Below are positions 35,240 through 44,679 of a DNA stretch of 64,000 bases, piece after piece. Source of the stretch: Oceanobacillus halophilus. GTDB lineage: Bacteria > Bacillota > Bacilli > Bacillales > Amphibacillaceae. The position numbers and the translations under genes were made by a program. Numbering within the stretch: the first letter of the stretch is position 1; each line of letters starts with the position of its first letter. The notes beneath the pieces are model-generated. The model made no database searches and had not been told where the DNA came from. It saw nothing but the letters and a program-made list of their open reading frames with translations. The stretch spans positions 20,054-84,053 of the forward strand of contig NZ_RBZP01000014.1 of assembly GCF_003628505.1 (NCBI RefSeq). The letters are read 5' to 3'.

Positions 35240-35383
35240 AGTAATCTAAGTGGTTACTATTTCCCAGGCAATACAGCGAGTGTCGTGAGTGTTTTATTAG
35301 GAATAGCAATTATTACTTATTCCGATGATTCATGGACTAAACTTGAAGAAACAGGGTTGGAAGCGGTAGAATTAATTTGTTGA
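35240..35383 (+). pseudogene. Possible gene remnant upstream of hemE
   Basis: A frame with protein-like composition (SGYYFPGNTASVVSVLLG, then an acidic SDDSWTKLEETG) ends at TGA 35383. An in-frame stop lies a few codons upstream and there is no start codon or ribosome site. It reads like the C-terminal end of a small membrane protein whose 5' part has been lost. No family is recognised. Apart from this and the 7-1-7 box, the 480-base hmoB-hemE gap shows only the likely hemE promoter area, which contains the ATAACTAC/GTAGTTAT inverted repeat (35437-35475). Confidence 0.35.
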
Positions 35384-35503
35384 AGTAAATAATGCATGAA
35401 AAGTCAAATTAGTCAATTTCGTGACAATAATCCATTATAACTACACTTTTTTTGTCGTTATATTATAGTAGTTATAGTAGAAACAGCTAAAGGATGAAAA
35501 ACT

Positions 35504-36538
35504 ATGTCAAAAAAACTAAATGATACAATTATTAGGGCATATAACGGAGAGGAAACCGATTATATTCCTGCGTGGTTCATGCGTCAGGCTGGACGTTCAC
35601 AGCCAGAATATCGTGAACTGAAGAAAAAGTATTCCTTGTTCGAAATTACCCATCAACCAGAACTATGTGCTTATGTGACACGTTTACCGGTAGAAAACTA
35701 TGGAGTGGATGCTGCGATTCTTTATAAAGATATTATGAGCCCACTTCCTTCATTAGGAATAGACGTTGAAATAAAATCTGGAATTGGTCCTGTTATTCAT
35801 AACCCAATAAGGAATATTCATGACGTTGAAAAGTTAGGAGAAATCAACCCGAAAGCTGATGTTCCATATGTCTTGGATACGATTCGTCTCTTGACGGAGG
35901 AGCAGTTGGAGGTTCCTTTAATTGGTTTCAGTGGTGCTCCGTTCACGTTAGCTAGCTATATGATTGAAGGTGGTCCTTCAAAAAACTATAGTAAAACGAA
36001 AGCGTTAATGTATCGTGAGCCTGAAACATGGTTTGCGCTAATGGATAAATTAGCTGATATGATCATAACGTATGTAGAAGCTCAAGTTGAATCAGGTGCA
36101 CGTGCGATTCAGATTTTTGATTCTTGGGTTGGAGCTTTAAGTGCTCCTGATTACCGCATATTTATTAAACCTGTTATGACTAGAATACTTTCTGAATTAC
36201 GTCAACACCAAGTCCCGTTAATCATATTTGGGGTAGGTGCACGACATTTATTGCTTGAGTGGAATGATTTGCCGGTTGATGTCATTGGTCTTGACTGGCG
36301 CACTTCTATTACGGAAGCCCGAGAACTAGGTGTTACGAAAGTAATTCAAGGGAACCTTGATCCTACGATTTTATTAACAGAATGGGAGACTATTGAAAAT
36401 CGTACCAAAGCTATTTTAGATGAGGGATTAGAGAAAGGGAACTACGTGTTTAATCTGGGGCATGGTGTAACACCAGATATTAAACCAGCAACATTAAAAA
36501 AATTAACTGAGTTAATTCATCGATATTCACAGAAATGA
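35504..36538 (+). CDS. hemE: Uroporphyrinogen III decarboxylase
   Basis: This 344-residue HemE converts uroporphyrinogen III to coproporphyrinogen III in the cytosol. Both family signatures are present: the N-terminal [16 protein letters not shown] (about residue 22, with the substrate-binding Arg pair) and the later [17 protein letters not shown] and [16 protein letters not shown] region. The catalytic Asp lies in [12 protein letters not shown]. It is the first gene of hemE-hemH-hemY. The hemH start is 24 bases after its stop. AAGGATG-type ribosome site is weak. Confidence 0.95.
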   Translation: MSKKLNDTIIRAYNGEETDYIPAWFMRQAGRSQPEYRELKKKYSLFEITHQPELCAYVTRLPVENYGVDAAILYKDIMSPLPSLGIDVEIKSGIGPVIHNPIRNIHDVEKLGEINPKADVPYVLDTIRLLTEEQLEVPLIGFSGAPFTLASYMIEGGPSKNYSKTKALMYREPETWFALMDKLADMIITYVEAQVESGARAIQIFDSWVGALSAPDYRIFIKPVMTRILSELRQHQVPLIIFGVGARHLLLEWNDLPVDVIGLDWRTSITEARELGVTKVIQGNLDPTILLTEWETIENRTKAILDEGLEKGNYVFNLGHGVTPDIKPATLKKLTELIHRYSQK

Positions 36539-36561
36539 GAATTCATAAAGAGGTGCTTTAA

Positions 36562-37497
36562 ATGAGTAAAAAGAAATTAGGATTATTAGTTATGGCTTAT
36601 GGTACGCCATACAAGGAAGAAGACATTGAACCTTACTACACACATATTCGCCATGGTAGAAAACCAGAACCAGAGGCTTTGCAAGATTTAAAAGATCGAT
36701 ATAAAGCAATTGGAGGTATATCTCCTTTAGCTAAAATAACGGAAGAACAAACAAGAGCTTTAGAAGAAGCGTTAAATTCTAGTCAAGATAAATATGAATT
36801 TAAGGCTTACATCGGTTTAAAACATATTCACCCTTTTATTGAAGATACTGTACATGAAATGGCGAAAGACGGAATTAAGGAAGCTGTCTCTATTGTATTA
36901 GCACCACATTATTCTACATTCAGTGTGAAATCATATAATGAGCGTGCAACCAATGAAGGGGAGAAGCATGGTATTGCCATCCATTCTGTCCAAAGCTGGT
37001 ATAACGAATCTGGCTTCATTAAATTCTGGGCAGATGGAGTTAAGAAAATCTATGCAGAAATGTCCGATGAAGAGCGTGAAAATGCAGTCCTCATCGTGTC
37101 AGCACATAGCTTACCAGAGAAAATATTGCAAAATGGTGATCCATACCCAGATCAATTAAAAGAAACAGCTGACTTAGTTGCAAAAGAAGCAGGTGTTAAA
37201 AACTATGCTCTAGGCTGGCAAAGTGAAGGAAATACTCCTGATCCATGGTTAGGACCAGATGTACAAGATCTAACTCGTGAATTATATAAAGAAAAGGGAT
37301 ATCGTTCATTTGTATATGCACCAGTAGGATTTGTAGCAGATCACTTGGAAGTTTTATATGATAATGATTATGAGTGTAAAGTAGTTTGTGATGAACTAGG
37401 TGTCAACTACTATCGTCCAGAAATGCCAAATGTTCATCCACAATTCATTAATACTTTAGCTGAAGTTGTATTAAATACTGCAAAGAGTGAAGCGTAA
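36562..37497 (+). CDS. hemH: Coproporphyrin ferrochelatase
   Basis: This 311-residue ferrochelatase of the Gram-positive CpfC type inserts Fe(II) into coproporphyrin III. It has the N-terminal [23 protein letters not shown], the central [14 protein letters not shown], the catalytic His in [11 protein letters not shown] (about residue 183) and Glu in [16 protein letters not shown] (about 264). It is monomeric and membrane-associated. AGAGGTG precedes the ATG. Its stop TAATG overlaps the hemY start, so the two are coupled. Confidence 0.95.
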   Translation: MSKKKLGLLVMAYGTPYKEEDIEPYYTHIRHGRKPEPEALQDLKDRYKAIGGISPLAKITEEQTRALEEALNSSQDKYEFKAYIGLKHIHPFIEDTVHEMAKDGIKEAVSIVLAPHYSTFSVKSYNERATNEGEKHGIAIHSVQSWYNESGFIKFWADGVKKIYAEMSDEERENAVLIVSAHSLPEKILQNGDPYPDQLKETADLVAKEAGVKNYALGWQSEGNTPDPWLGPDVQDLTRELYKEKGYRSFVYAPVGFVADHLEVLYDNDYECKVVCDELGVNYYRPEMPNVHPQFINTLAEVVLNTAKSEA

Positions 37498-38900
37498 TGA
37501 AACATAAAAATATTGTTATTGTAGGCGGCGGGATCACTGGATTATCCGCTGCTTACCATTTACAAAAGACAATTAATGAAAAACAACTTCCTTACACATT
37601 GAAACTTATAGAAGCAAGTGATCGCTTCGGCGGAAAAATTGAATCGTTAAAGCATAATGGATATACAATTGATAAAGGTCCAGATTCTCTTTTAGCCCGC
37701 AAACCAGCTGCCGTAAATTTTGTAAATGAATTAGGGTTACAGGACCAAATGATTAGAAATGCAACAGGGCAGTCTTATATATTAGCAAAAAGTAAATTAC
37801 ATAAATTACCAAAAGGTACCTTTATGGGGGTACCAAAAGAAGTAAGTGCTTTATTATCCTCAGGAATGATTTCTTTCAATGGAAAACTACGAGCCCTAGC
37901 TGATTTGGTATTGTCAAAGAGTAAGAAAAAAGGAGACCAATCTCTAGGCGGATTTATGCGTCATCGCTTTGGAAATGAAGTAGTCGATGCGCAAATATCC
38001 CCATTACTATCTGGGATTCATTCTGGTGATATAGACGAGATGAGTCTTATGGCGACCTATCCGAATTTTTACCAATTGGAACAGAAATACGGAAGTGTAA
38101 TGAAAGGCCTGCAAAAAAGCATGCCGAAAGCAAACAAAAAAAATAAGTCAAAACCAGTAAGTATGTTTTTCTCTTTTAAAGATGGTTTAGAAACGTTGGT
38201 CCGTCGCTTAGTAGAGATTTTGGATGATGAGATGCTCCAAGTGAATACAGCGGTTGATCATATTGAGAAAAAGGATGACGGTTATCATGTTTTGTTAGGA
38301 AATGGAGAAGTATACAAGGCTGATGCTGTTATTATGGCAACGCAACACGATGCTGTACCAAAAGTATTTAGCCAGTATGAATTCTTTAAAACTTTGAATG
38401 ACATTCCCTTAACTTCATCTGCAAATGTTGTACTTGCTTTTGATAAAACAGTGATAAAAAATAAAGTCGAAGGAACTGGCTTCCAAGTAGCTCGCAACAG
38501 TAATGATTATCGTATTACCGCGTGTACTTGGACCAACAAAAAATGGCCGACTACTACTCCAGAAGGGAAAGTGCTCTTACGATGCTATGTAGGAAGGCCT
38601 AGTGACCAGGACATTGTTGACTTATCAGATGAAGAAATTATTAATATCGTATTAAAAGACCTAAAGAAAACGATGAAAATAAAAGGAAAACCTGAATTCA
38701 CACTTGTTACACGCTGGAAGAATTCTCGCCCGCAATACACAGTTGGACATTTGGACCGAGTGAACAAGGTGAGAGAGAATGTGTTGAATAGACTACCAGG
38801 AGTGTATTTAGTCGGGAGCTCGTACGATGGTGCAGGTATACCAGATTGTATCAGTAACGGCGAAAAAGCAGCTCTGGATGTATTAGGATATTTAAAATAA
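37497..38900 (+). CDS. hemY: Coproporphyrinogen III oxidase, FAD-dependent (HemY/CgoX)
   Basis: This 467-residue flavoprotein has the dinucleotide motif VIVGGGITGLSAAYHLQ at the N-terminus, followed by LIEASDRFGGKIES, and a C-terminal FAD contact YLVGSSYDGAGIPDCISNG. In Firmicutes this enzyme oxidises coproporphyrinogen III to coproporphyrin III in the coproporphyrin-dependent haem pathway, just before HemH. It shares one base with the hemH stop. A wobble-rich terminator follows within 10 bases. Confidence 0.94.
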   Translation: MKHKNIVIVGGGITGLSAAYHLQKTINEKQLPYTLKLIEASDRFGGKIESLKHNGYTIDKGPDSLLARKPAAVNFVNELGLQDQMIRNATGQSYILAKSKLHKLPKGTFMGVPKEVSALLSSGMISFNGKLRALADLVLSKSKKKGDQSLGGFMRHRFGNEVVDAQISPLLSGIHSGDIDEMSLMATYPNFYQLEQKYGSVMKGLQKSMPKANKKNKSKPVSMFFSFKDGLETLVRRLVEILDDEMLQVNTAVDHIEKKDDGYHVLLGNGEVYKADAVIMATQHDAVPKVFSQYEFFKTLNDIPLTSSANVVLAFDKTVIKNKVEGTGFQVARNSNDYRITACTWTNKKWPTTTPEGKVLLRCYVGRPSDQDIVDLSDEEIINIVLKDLKKTMKIKGKPEFTLVTRWKNSRPQYTVGHLDRVNKVRENVLNRLPGVYLVGSSYDGAGIPDCISNGEKAALDVLGYLK

Positions 38901-38909
38901 TTCAAAATT

Positions 38910-38943
38910 GACCTTGAACATTGCTTATGTTTGGGGTCTTTTT
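38910..38943 (+). terminator. hemEHY terminator
   Basis: GACCTTGAAC pairs with GTTTGGGGTC through three G-T wobbles around a 9-base loop, followed by TTTTT. Confidence 0.7.
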
Positions 38944-39063
38944 GTCGTATTGAAGAAGAGGTAGGTATTTGGGGGAGAAGACAGTGGGTTAGCCAAAGAC
39001 AAACAATAATTGAGACTGGGAGAACTAAAGAGTCTAATTCAAAAGACGACCACAATTCACACA

Positions 39064-39090
39064 AAAAGCGAGTATATTTCCGGAGCGGTT
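39064..39090 (+). repeat. Fragment of the palindromic element
   Basis: AAAGCGAGTATATTTCCGG followed by AGCGG matches the outer end of module B of the element family (AAAGCG-AGTGTATTTCCGTAGCGG in other copies). No other part of the element is recognisable in this hemY-pepF gap, so it is a relic. Confidence 0.6.
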
Positions 39091-39148
39091 ATGCCCGAAC
39101 ATATATCAATTAAACTTCTTTTGCCCCAGCCTCTCCTTAAACAGCTAC

Positions 39149-40966
39149 TTATTCATAACTCTTTTCTAATTCTTTAACGAGTGAACCGACATAGTCAACA
39201 GCTAACTTGATTGCATCTGGTTTAGACATGTCGACACCGGTTTTTTTAATCAAATCAAGTGGTTTTAAGGTGCCACCTGATTTAAGAACGTCAAGCCACT
39301 GATCCACTGCAGGTTTACCTTGTGTTTGAATTTTTTTAGATACTGCAGTTGATACTGTCAAGCCAGCAGAGTATGTATATGGATATAGTCCCATATAATA
39401 ATGTTGCTGGCGCATCCATGTTAGCCCATCTTCCTCGTCGATTTGAACATCTTCGCCCCAGAAGTTTTTCAAAGCCTCCAGCTTTTGTGTGCATAGTACA
39501 TCTGCAGTTAATGGAATGCCTTTTTCAGCTAGATTATAAACTCTACGCTGGAATTCGCCTTCTAATAAATGGGTAACAAAATTATGGTAATAAGTACCAA
39601 GTAATTGTGTAATAATCCATCTGCGCATACGTTTATCTTTGTGTTTTTCCAATAAGTGATTTGCTAGTAATAGCTCATTGATTGTTGATGGGGCCTCCAC
39701 AAAGTACATAGAAGGCCGAGTATTCATTAATGATTGATTTTGACCGGCAAGATAGAAGTGACCTGCATGCCCTAATTCATGAGCTAAAACAAAAGCTCCA
39801 CGCATTGTGTCGGTCCAAGTAATTAAAATATAGGGATGAACCCCGTATGGACTGGAACAAAAGGCACCATTCGCTTTTCCTATATTATTCGCTAAGTCTA
39901 CCCAGCGTTCATTTAATGCTTTTTCCATTATTTTGGTATACTCTGGTCCCATTATGTTTACTGCTTCAAGTATAGTTGATTTTGCTTCTTCAAAAGTTGT
40001 ATTTGGATTAAAACTAGGATCTAAGGGTGCTTTTAAATCATAAAAGCGCATGACATCTAGACCTAATTTTTCTTTCTTTAGACGAGCTAATTTACGCATA
40101 TGTGGAGCGAGTTCTTTTTGGATAATATCTAACTGATTATGATACATTTGTTGGGTTACTTGCTGGGAAGAAAGCAGCATGTCTGTAACCGAATCGTACT
40201 TTCTCAAACGTGATAATGTAACTTGTTTTGACACCTCGGTAGAATATGTCGCTGCGAAAGTATTCTTATATTGACTTAGCGTTTTTGTGAATGAATGATA
40301 GGCTTTTTCTCTTATGCTTGCATCCTCTGATAACTCATAACGATCTTCGTAAAGTGGTGCGGACATTGGTAGTTCTTCTCCAGATTCTGTTTTAATAGAA
40401 TCAAACGTCATGTCAGATACTTTTGCGCGTTGATAGATCATGTATGGCGCATTATGTACTTGTCCTAATGCGGCAAGTGTTTCTTCAACCTCAGGTAGAA
40501 GTGTATGGGGTTTTTCTTCTGATAAATCAGTGAACATCTTGCTATATTCTTTTAGTTTAGGTTCTTCTTTTTGAAAACGCATTATCACTTCATCGGATAA
40601 TGTTAATAATTCTGATTGAAAAAAAGAAAGTTTGGCGCTTATTTCCGCTAATGCAGATGATACTTTTGCAGAGTCTCGTTGATTATTAGGGTCTGATCCA
40701 TCAGCACTGGAGCGTAAGTTAGCATAAGTCGCAATACGGATAAGTTTTTGTTGATAAGCCTCCATTTCCTTTATTGCCTCTAATAAGATGGTAGCACTGT
40801 TGTTTAATTTTCCTTTATATACTGTAAGGTTATCGACTTCCTTTTGGATGGTTTCCAACTGAGATTTCCAGGCTTCATGTGAAGGGAATAAGTCTGTTAA
40901 ATCCCATTTTAGTTCTTCTGGAATCTCATTTCTTCTACGGCTTTGTGCAGCTAAATCTGTCATCAT
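39149..40966 (-). CDS. pepF: Oligoendopeptidase F
   Basis: This 605-residue M3B zinc metallopeptidase has the active site FVLAHELGHAGHFYLAG (HELGH about residue 393) and the third zinc ligand Glu in YFVEAPSTINELLL. The N-terminal part is the long helical PepF region. It degrades oligopeptides in the cytosol and, in Bacillus, overproduction affects sporulation phosphorelay peptides. GAGAGGAG precedes tandem ATGs. The gene is convergent with hemEHY and has element copy 6 upstream. Confidence 0.94.
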   Translation of the reverse strand: MMTDLAAQSRRRNEIPEELKWDLTDLFPSHEAWKSQLETIQKEVDNLTVYKGKLNNSATILLEAIKEMEAYQQKLIRIATYANLRSSADGSDPNNQRDSAKVSSALAEISAKLSFFQSELLTLSDEVIMRFQKEEPKLKEYSKMFTDLSEEKPHTLLPEVEETLAALGQVHNAPYMIYQRAKVSDMTFDSIKTESGEELPMSAPLYEDRYELSEDASIREKAYHSFTKTLSQYKNTFAATYSTEVSKQVTLSRLRKYDSVTDMLLSSQQVTQQMYHNQLDIIQKELAPHMRKLARLKKEKLGLDVMRFYDLKAPLDPSFNPNTTFEEAKSTILEAVNIMGPEYTKIMEKALNERWVDLANNIGKANGAFCSSPYGVHPYILITWTDTMRGAFVLAHELGHAGHFYLAGQNQSLMNTRPSMYFVEAPSTINELLLANHLLEKHKDKRMRRWIITQLLGTYYHNFVTHLLEGEFQRRVYNLAEKGIPLTADVLCTQKLEALKNFWGEDVQIDEEDGLTWMRQQHYYMGLYPYTYSAGLTVSTAVSKKIQTQGKPAVDQWLDVLKSGGTLKPLDLIKKTGVDMSKPDAIKLAVDYVGSLVKELEKSYE

Positions 40967-41018
40967 ATTCTCCTCTCAAAGATATATTTCGTTACTCTAA
41001 ATAATTATAATACAAAAA

Positions 41019-41697
41019 GGCACTTTTCGTATATCTAGTTGTTTTTAAACATCGTAGTTGATAGAAACTCCTGATCTATTTAATTATGAATAGTGTAGCT
41101 CTCGCTCACACTGATGAAAGTTTTGTGCTAGGATTCGCTCCGGCAGAATACTTCGCTTTCCGCGGGCACGGCCTCAGCCTCCTCGCGGAAAGACCGCCGC
41201 TGCGGGGTCTTCGGACACGTGCTATTCCCGCAGGAGTCTCCGTATTCTGCATCCGCTAAGATAGATGCAAAAATATTTTTGAAATCATAACTCATCGAAA
41301 CACGTTTAAGAACGTTCTTTTATTCTTATAAACAACATATTTTTTGTTTATACAAGTAGAGCAGACACAAAGCGGAGGAAATACACGGAGACTCCTTGAA
41401 AAAAGAAGACCACTTTTTTCTGCGTGCGATGTTTTGCTGCCGAAGCGTTCCTTGTCCTGCGGGAAGAAGAGCATCGGTGAGACTACGTAGTGAGGGAACT
41501 ACTTGAATAATCTTCCTTGTCCCTTGCGCCGAGAAAGCCCGCTTCGAAGTATTACTGGAAGACGCAGGCGCACACGATCTTCAGCACGGAGGGGGCTCAC
41601 CAGCTCCCCGTGGAAAGCGTAGTGTATTTCCGTAGCGGGAACAGAGCGCTATTCTGAATTAAAGATATTCGATCTTTATATAAAATATGGGACAGCC
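41019..41697 (+). mobile_element. Palindromic MITE-like element, copy 6
   Basis: The left outer end is GGCACTTTTCGTATA (41019-), very like copy 7. The right end is GACAGCC (to 41697), like copy 8. The flanking octamers TACAAAAA (41011-41018) and TAATAAAA (41698-41705) agree at 6 of 8 positions, suggestive but A/T-rich. Both modules are complete, and the linker between them is the TTTATACAAGTAGAGCAGAC variant shared with copies 5 and 9. Confidence 0.82.
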
Positions 41698-41869
41698 TAA
41701 TAAAAAGTAATCATGGAATGTTTTGGTAATAAATGAAAAAATGAAAAAATACAACTACTTAATTAGCAGCTGTATCAATAATATCGATAGGAAGGAGTAG
41801 ATTGTTACATGAAATTTTTTGTTATAATAGTTGTTGTATAACATACTTTTAAAATTGTTTTACGATTTA

Positions 41870-41998
41870 TTATCTTGCTGGATGATCGCACTCATCACAG
41901 ACATTGCCGTAGCAGTCGGCTTTTTCGTGGATTACTCCACCGCATTCAGTGCATTGCTTTTTCGGTAAATTTTTAAAAAACTCAAGAACGTTGACCAT
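41870..41998 (-). CDS. yhfH: YhfH-like small zinc-ribbon protein
   Basis: This 42-residue protein begins MVNVLEFFKNLPKKQC and has a treble-clef-like cysteine pattern: CxxC (residues 16, 19), then C29, C34 and C37. This matches the YhfH family in B. subtilis, where it likewise precedes yhfI and lplJ. AGGGGGAAAC is the ribosome site before ATG 41998. Zinc binding is inferred from the Cys spacing and the function is unknown. Its promoter is covered by a 9-9-9 inverted repeat. Confidence 0.85.
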   Translation of the reverse strand: MVNVLEFFKNLPKKQCTECGGVIHEKADCYGNVCDECDHPAR

Positions 41999-42033
41999 GT
42001 TTGTTTCCCCCTTGGTAAGTTAATGTACTATTA

Positions 42034-42070
42034 TTGTATTATAACAGTATTACTTGTGTCAATACTGTTT
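42034..42070. promoter_or_regulatory. yhfH promoter overlapped by a 9-9-9 inverted repeat operator
   Basis: On the minus strand TTGACA (42058-42063) and TACAAT (42034-42039) are 18 bases apart. AACAGTATT (42044-42052) and AATACTGTT (42062-42070) form a perfect inverted repeat, with its right arm over the -35. The site lies between divergent yhfH and yhfI and could control both. Confidence 0.7.
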
Positions 42071-42103
42071 TATAACATTTTTTAAAAAAATAGGAGTGAT
42101 ATT

Positions 42104-42835
42104 ATGAAATTAACAGTTATTGGTTGCTGGGGTGGCTATCCTGCCAAGGATGGAGCTACTTCTTCCTATCTATTGGAAAAAGATAATTTCTCCTTGTTGA
42201 TTGATGTTGGAAGTGGCGCATTGTCAAAACTACAGAAGTATAAACAAGTTGCTGATATCGATGCAGTTATCATTTCTCATTATCATCATGATCATGTTGC
42301 TGATATTGGTGTTTTGCAATATGCAAGATTAATTGAGTATTATGTAACAGGAAAAAATGCTGTATTACCCATATATGGACATGATGGAGATAAAGAGGGG
42401 TTCGAGTCACTTAGTCATACTTATACAAAAGGAGTAAACTATGACCCAACGAAAACATTGGAACTTGGTCCCTTTTCTATAACATTCTTAAAAACAAATC
42501 ATCCTGTTCCATGTTATGGAATGCGTATTACGGATGGCGAATCCGTAATCGTATATACAGCAGATTCTAGTTATCAGGAAGAATGGGGAAGTTTTGCTAA
42601 AGAGGCTAATTTACTTATTACAGATTGTAATTACTATGCCGGTTTAGATGGTTCAAAGGCTGGGCATATGAATAGTGAGGAAGCAGGAAAAATAGCAGCA
42701 CAAGCAAATGTTGAGTTATTAATGCTTTCACACCTTCCACAATATGGAGAAATTTCTAAACTAGTGAAAGAAGCGAAACAAAAGTTTGATGGTCAAATTA
42801 AATTGGCAAGAGAAGGGTTCGTATGGAACGGATAA
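42104..42835 (+). CDS. yhfI: Metallo-beta-lactamase-fold hydrolase YhfI
   Basis: This 243-residue MBL-fold protein of the RNase Z/arylsulfatase-like branch has the zinc motif SHYHHDHVAD (about residue 60), a further His in LKTNHPVPCYGMRI, an Asp in VYTADSSYQEEW and a late His in LSHLPQ. This matches YhfI at the same position in B. subtilis. Substrate is unknown, and a cytosolic phosphodiesterase-type hydrolase is plausible. ATAGGAGTG precedes the ATG. The neighbour lplJ starts 88 bases later. Confidence 0.88.
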   Translation: MKLTVIGCWGGYPAKDGATSSYLLEKDNFSLLIDVGSGALSKLQKYKQVADIDAVIISHYHHDHVADIGVLQYARLIEYYVTGKNAVLPIYGHDGDKEGFESLSHTYTKGVNYDPTKTLELGPFSITFLKTNHPVPCYGMRITDGESVIVYTADSSYQEEWGSFAKEANLLITDCNYYAGLDGSKAGHMNSEEAGKIAAQANVELLMLSHLPQYGEISKLVKEAKQKFDGQIKLAREGFVWNG

Positions 42836-42922
42836 GTAAAAAGTGCAAAAGTGTTAATCTTTGAATACCAATAATTTTTGGTTTAAACTATTATAGGGAA
42901 CTATTTTATAGGAGGTTATGAT

Positions 42923-43918
42923 TTGAAATTTATTGATAATAAAGGGATTACAGACCCAATGGTTAACTTAGCTATCGAAGAATATATTTTGGAAAACTTT
43001 GGTGAAAAAGATACATATTTACTATTTTATATTAATAAACCATCTATCATTATAGGTAGAAACCAAAATACGATTGAGGAAATTAACACTGACTATGTTG
43101 ACGAAAAAGGTATTAAAGTTGTACGTCGTCTATCTGGTGGAGGAGCCGTTTACCATGATGAACAGAATTTGAATTTTAGTTTTATTACAAAAGATGACGG
43201 TGAGAGTTTTCAAAATTTTGCTAAGTTCTTGCAGCCAATTACTAAAGTGTTGAATAAGTTAGGAGTTCCTGCTGAATTACAAGGACGTAATGATGTTGCG
43301 GTAGAAGGTCGTAAAATTTCAGGAAATGCTATGTTCTCCACCAAAGGCCGCATGTTTAGTCACGGTACATTAATGCTAGACTCTGAACTAGAAGAGGTTA
43401 CAAAAGCATTGAAAGTGAAAAAGGAAAAAATTGAATCTAAGGGGATTAAATCAATTCGTAGTCGTGTAGCAAATATTTCAGAATTTATGGATGAAAAAAT
43501 CACGATGCAAGAATTTAAAGAGGAAATATTAAAAAATGTGTTTGATGTAGAAGATATTAATGACGTTCCTGAATATGTGTTAACAGAAGACGATTGGAAG
43601 AAAATCTACGAGATTTCTGAAAAAAGATATCAAAAATGGGATTGGAATTATGGCAAATCACCAAAATATAATATTCAAGAATCATATAAATTTCCTGCAG
43701 GTTTAGTTGATGTGCGTTTGGATGTACAAAAAGGGGTTATTGAAAATTGTAAGATTTTCGGTGACTTCTTCGGGGTAGGTAATATTAAAGAATTAGAAGC
43801 AAAATTAACTGGTATACGACATGAACGACAAGCAATAGAAGAAGCATTAAAAGATGTGGAAGTGCCACATTATCTAGGAAAAATTTCTAAAGACGATTTT
43901 ATCGGACTTCTTTACTAA
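42923..43918 (+). CDS. lplJ: Lipoate-protein ligase
   Basis: This 331-residue LplA/LplJ enzyme attaches free lipoate to the E2 and H subunits of dehydrogenase complexes using ATP. The lipoate/AMP site motif VRRLSGGGAVYHDEQNLNFSF (about residue 69-89) and the conserved Lys in RKISGNAMFSTKGR are intact. The C-terminal accessory domain ends with GIRHERQAIEEAL. Start TTG 42923 follows AGGAGG. A terminator follows directly, and element copy 7 is inserted beyond it. Confidence 0.94.
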   Translation: MKFIDNKGITDPMVNLAIEEYILENFGEKDTYLLFYINKPSIIIGRNQNTIEEINTDYVDEKGIKVVRRLSGGGAVYHDEQNLNFSFITKDDGESFQNFAKFLQPITKVLNKLGVPAELQGRNDVAVEGRKISGNAMFSTKGRMFSHGTLMLDSELEEVTKALKVKKEKIESKGIKSIRSRVANISEFMDEKITMQEFKEEILKNVFDVEDINDVPEYVLTEDDWKKIYEISEKRYQKWDWNYGKSPKYNIQESYKFPAGLVDVRLDVQKGVIENCKIFGDFFGVGNIKELEAKLTGIRHERQAIEEALKDVEVPHYLGKISKDDFIGLLY

Positions 43919-43924
43919 TAGGAA

Positions 43925-43955
43925 ACAGCTCATCTAGTATTGATGGGCTGTTTTT
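43925..43955 (+). terminator. lplJ terminator
   Basis: ACAGCTCATC pairs with GATGGGCTGT (one wobble) across a 7-base loop, followed by TTTTT. Confidence 0.85.
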
Positions 43956-43965
43956 CATTTGTTTA

Positions 43966-44429
43966 GGCTCTTTTCGTATAGTTTGTTGCTTCTTGAAGTT
44001 GTATAGTTGATAGAAATTGTTGATATATTTAATTAAAAATAGTTAGCTCTCGCTTACACTTATGAATATTTTCTGCTAGGATTCGCTACGGCAGAACACT
44101 TCGCTTTCCGCGGGCACGGCCTCAGCCTCCTCGGAAGAACCCCACTTCCTGCGGGAAGAAGAGCATCGGTGAGACTACGTAGTGAGGGAACTACTTGAAT
44201 AAACATCACTGTTCCCTTGCGCCGAGAAAGCCCACTTCGAAGCGATACTAGTAGACGCAGGCGCACACGCTTTTCAGCACGAAGGAGGCTCACCAGCTCC
44301 CCGCGGAAAGCGGAGTGTATTTCCGTAGCGGGGGTTAAGCAGTATTCTAAATTAAATATTCACAGTCTATACAAAATGTAAGGTAAGGTAAAGTTGTGTT
44401 AAAAAGCAACAATCTTTTAGAAAAGAGCC
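43966..44429 (+). mobile_element. Palindromic MITE-like element, copy 7 (best-preserved termini)
   Basis: GGCTCTTTTC (43966-43975) and its exact complement GAAAAGAGCC (44420-44429) bound a 464-bp copy. A further TTGTTGC/GCAACAA pair lies just inside. The flanking octamers are TTTGTTTA and GCTGTTTA (6 of 8 identical). The second half of module A and first half of module B are missing, with the junction at a CCTGCGGG shared by both, so it looks like a recombination deletion. It sits 11 bases past the lplJ terminator. Confidence 0.88.
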
Positions 44430-44561
44430 GCTGTTTAAGTAATATTGGATCTTAATACATTCTTTGACTTGCCACAAGATCAGATCGAAATTCTCTTCAT
44501 AATGAAAGTGCTGGCATAATGTGAGCGGAAAATCAATATTATGACATAATTCTTTATGATA

Positions 44562-44575
44562 TGGCAGCGCTTTCT
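44562..44575. promoter_or_regulatory. Possible cre-like site upstream of lcfB
   Basis: TGGCAGCGCTTTCT matches the CcpA consensus TGWAARCGYTWNCW at 12 of 14 positions, about 70 bases before the FadR box. It would couple fatty-acid use to sugar status. The two mismatches make it tentative. Confidence 0.35.
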
Positions 44576-44644
44576 CTTGAAATGTAAAAGAAAATAATTT
44601 ATACTTAAAAAAGTTAAAAGATTGTAAACATTGTAGTATAAAAA

Positions 44645-44662
44645 TGAGTGAGTATTCATTCA
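44645..44662. promoter_or_regulatory. FadR operator in the lcfB leader
   Basis: TGAGTGAGTATTCATTCA is a near-perfect copy of the Bacillus FadR palindrome (TGAATGA-centre-TCATTCA). It lies just after a TAGTAT -10-like box (44634-44639) and ahead of the true lcfB start, the expected place for a repressor released by long-chain acyl-CoA. Confidence 0.75.
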
Positions 44663-44679
44663 AACTAGGGGGATTAAAA

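Noticed and set aside
35437..35475. ATAACTAC/GTAGTTAT inverted repeat before hemE as a terminator
   Set aside because: The arms are 8 bp with a 23-base loop containing its own T run in the middle and no T tail after the stem. It may be an operator but is not supported further.
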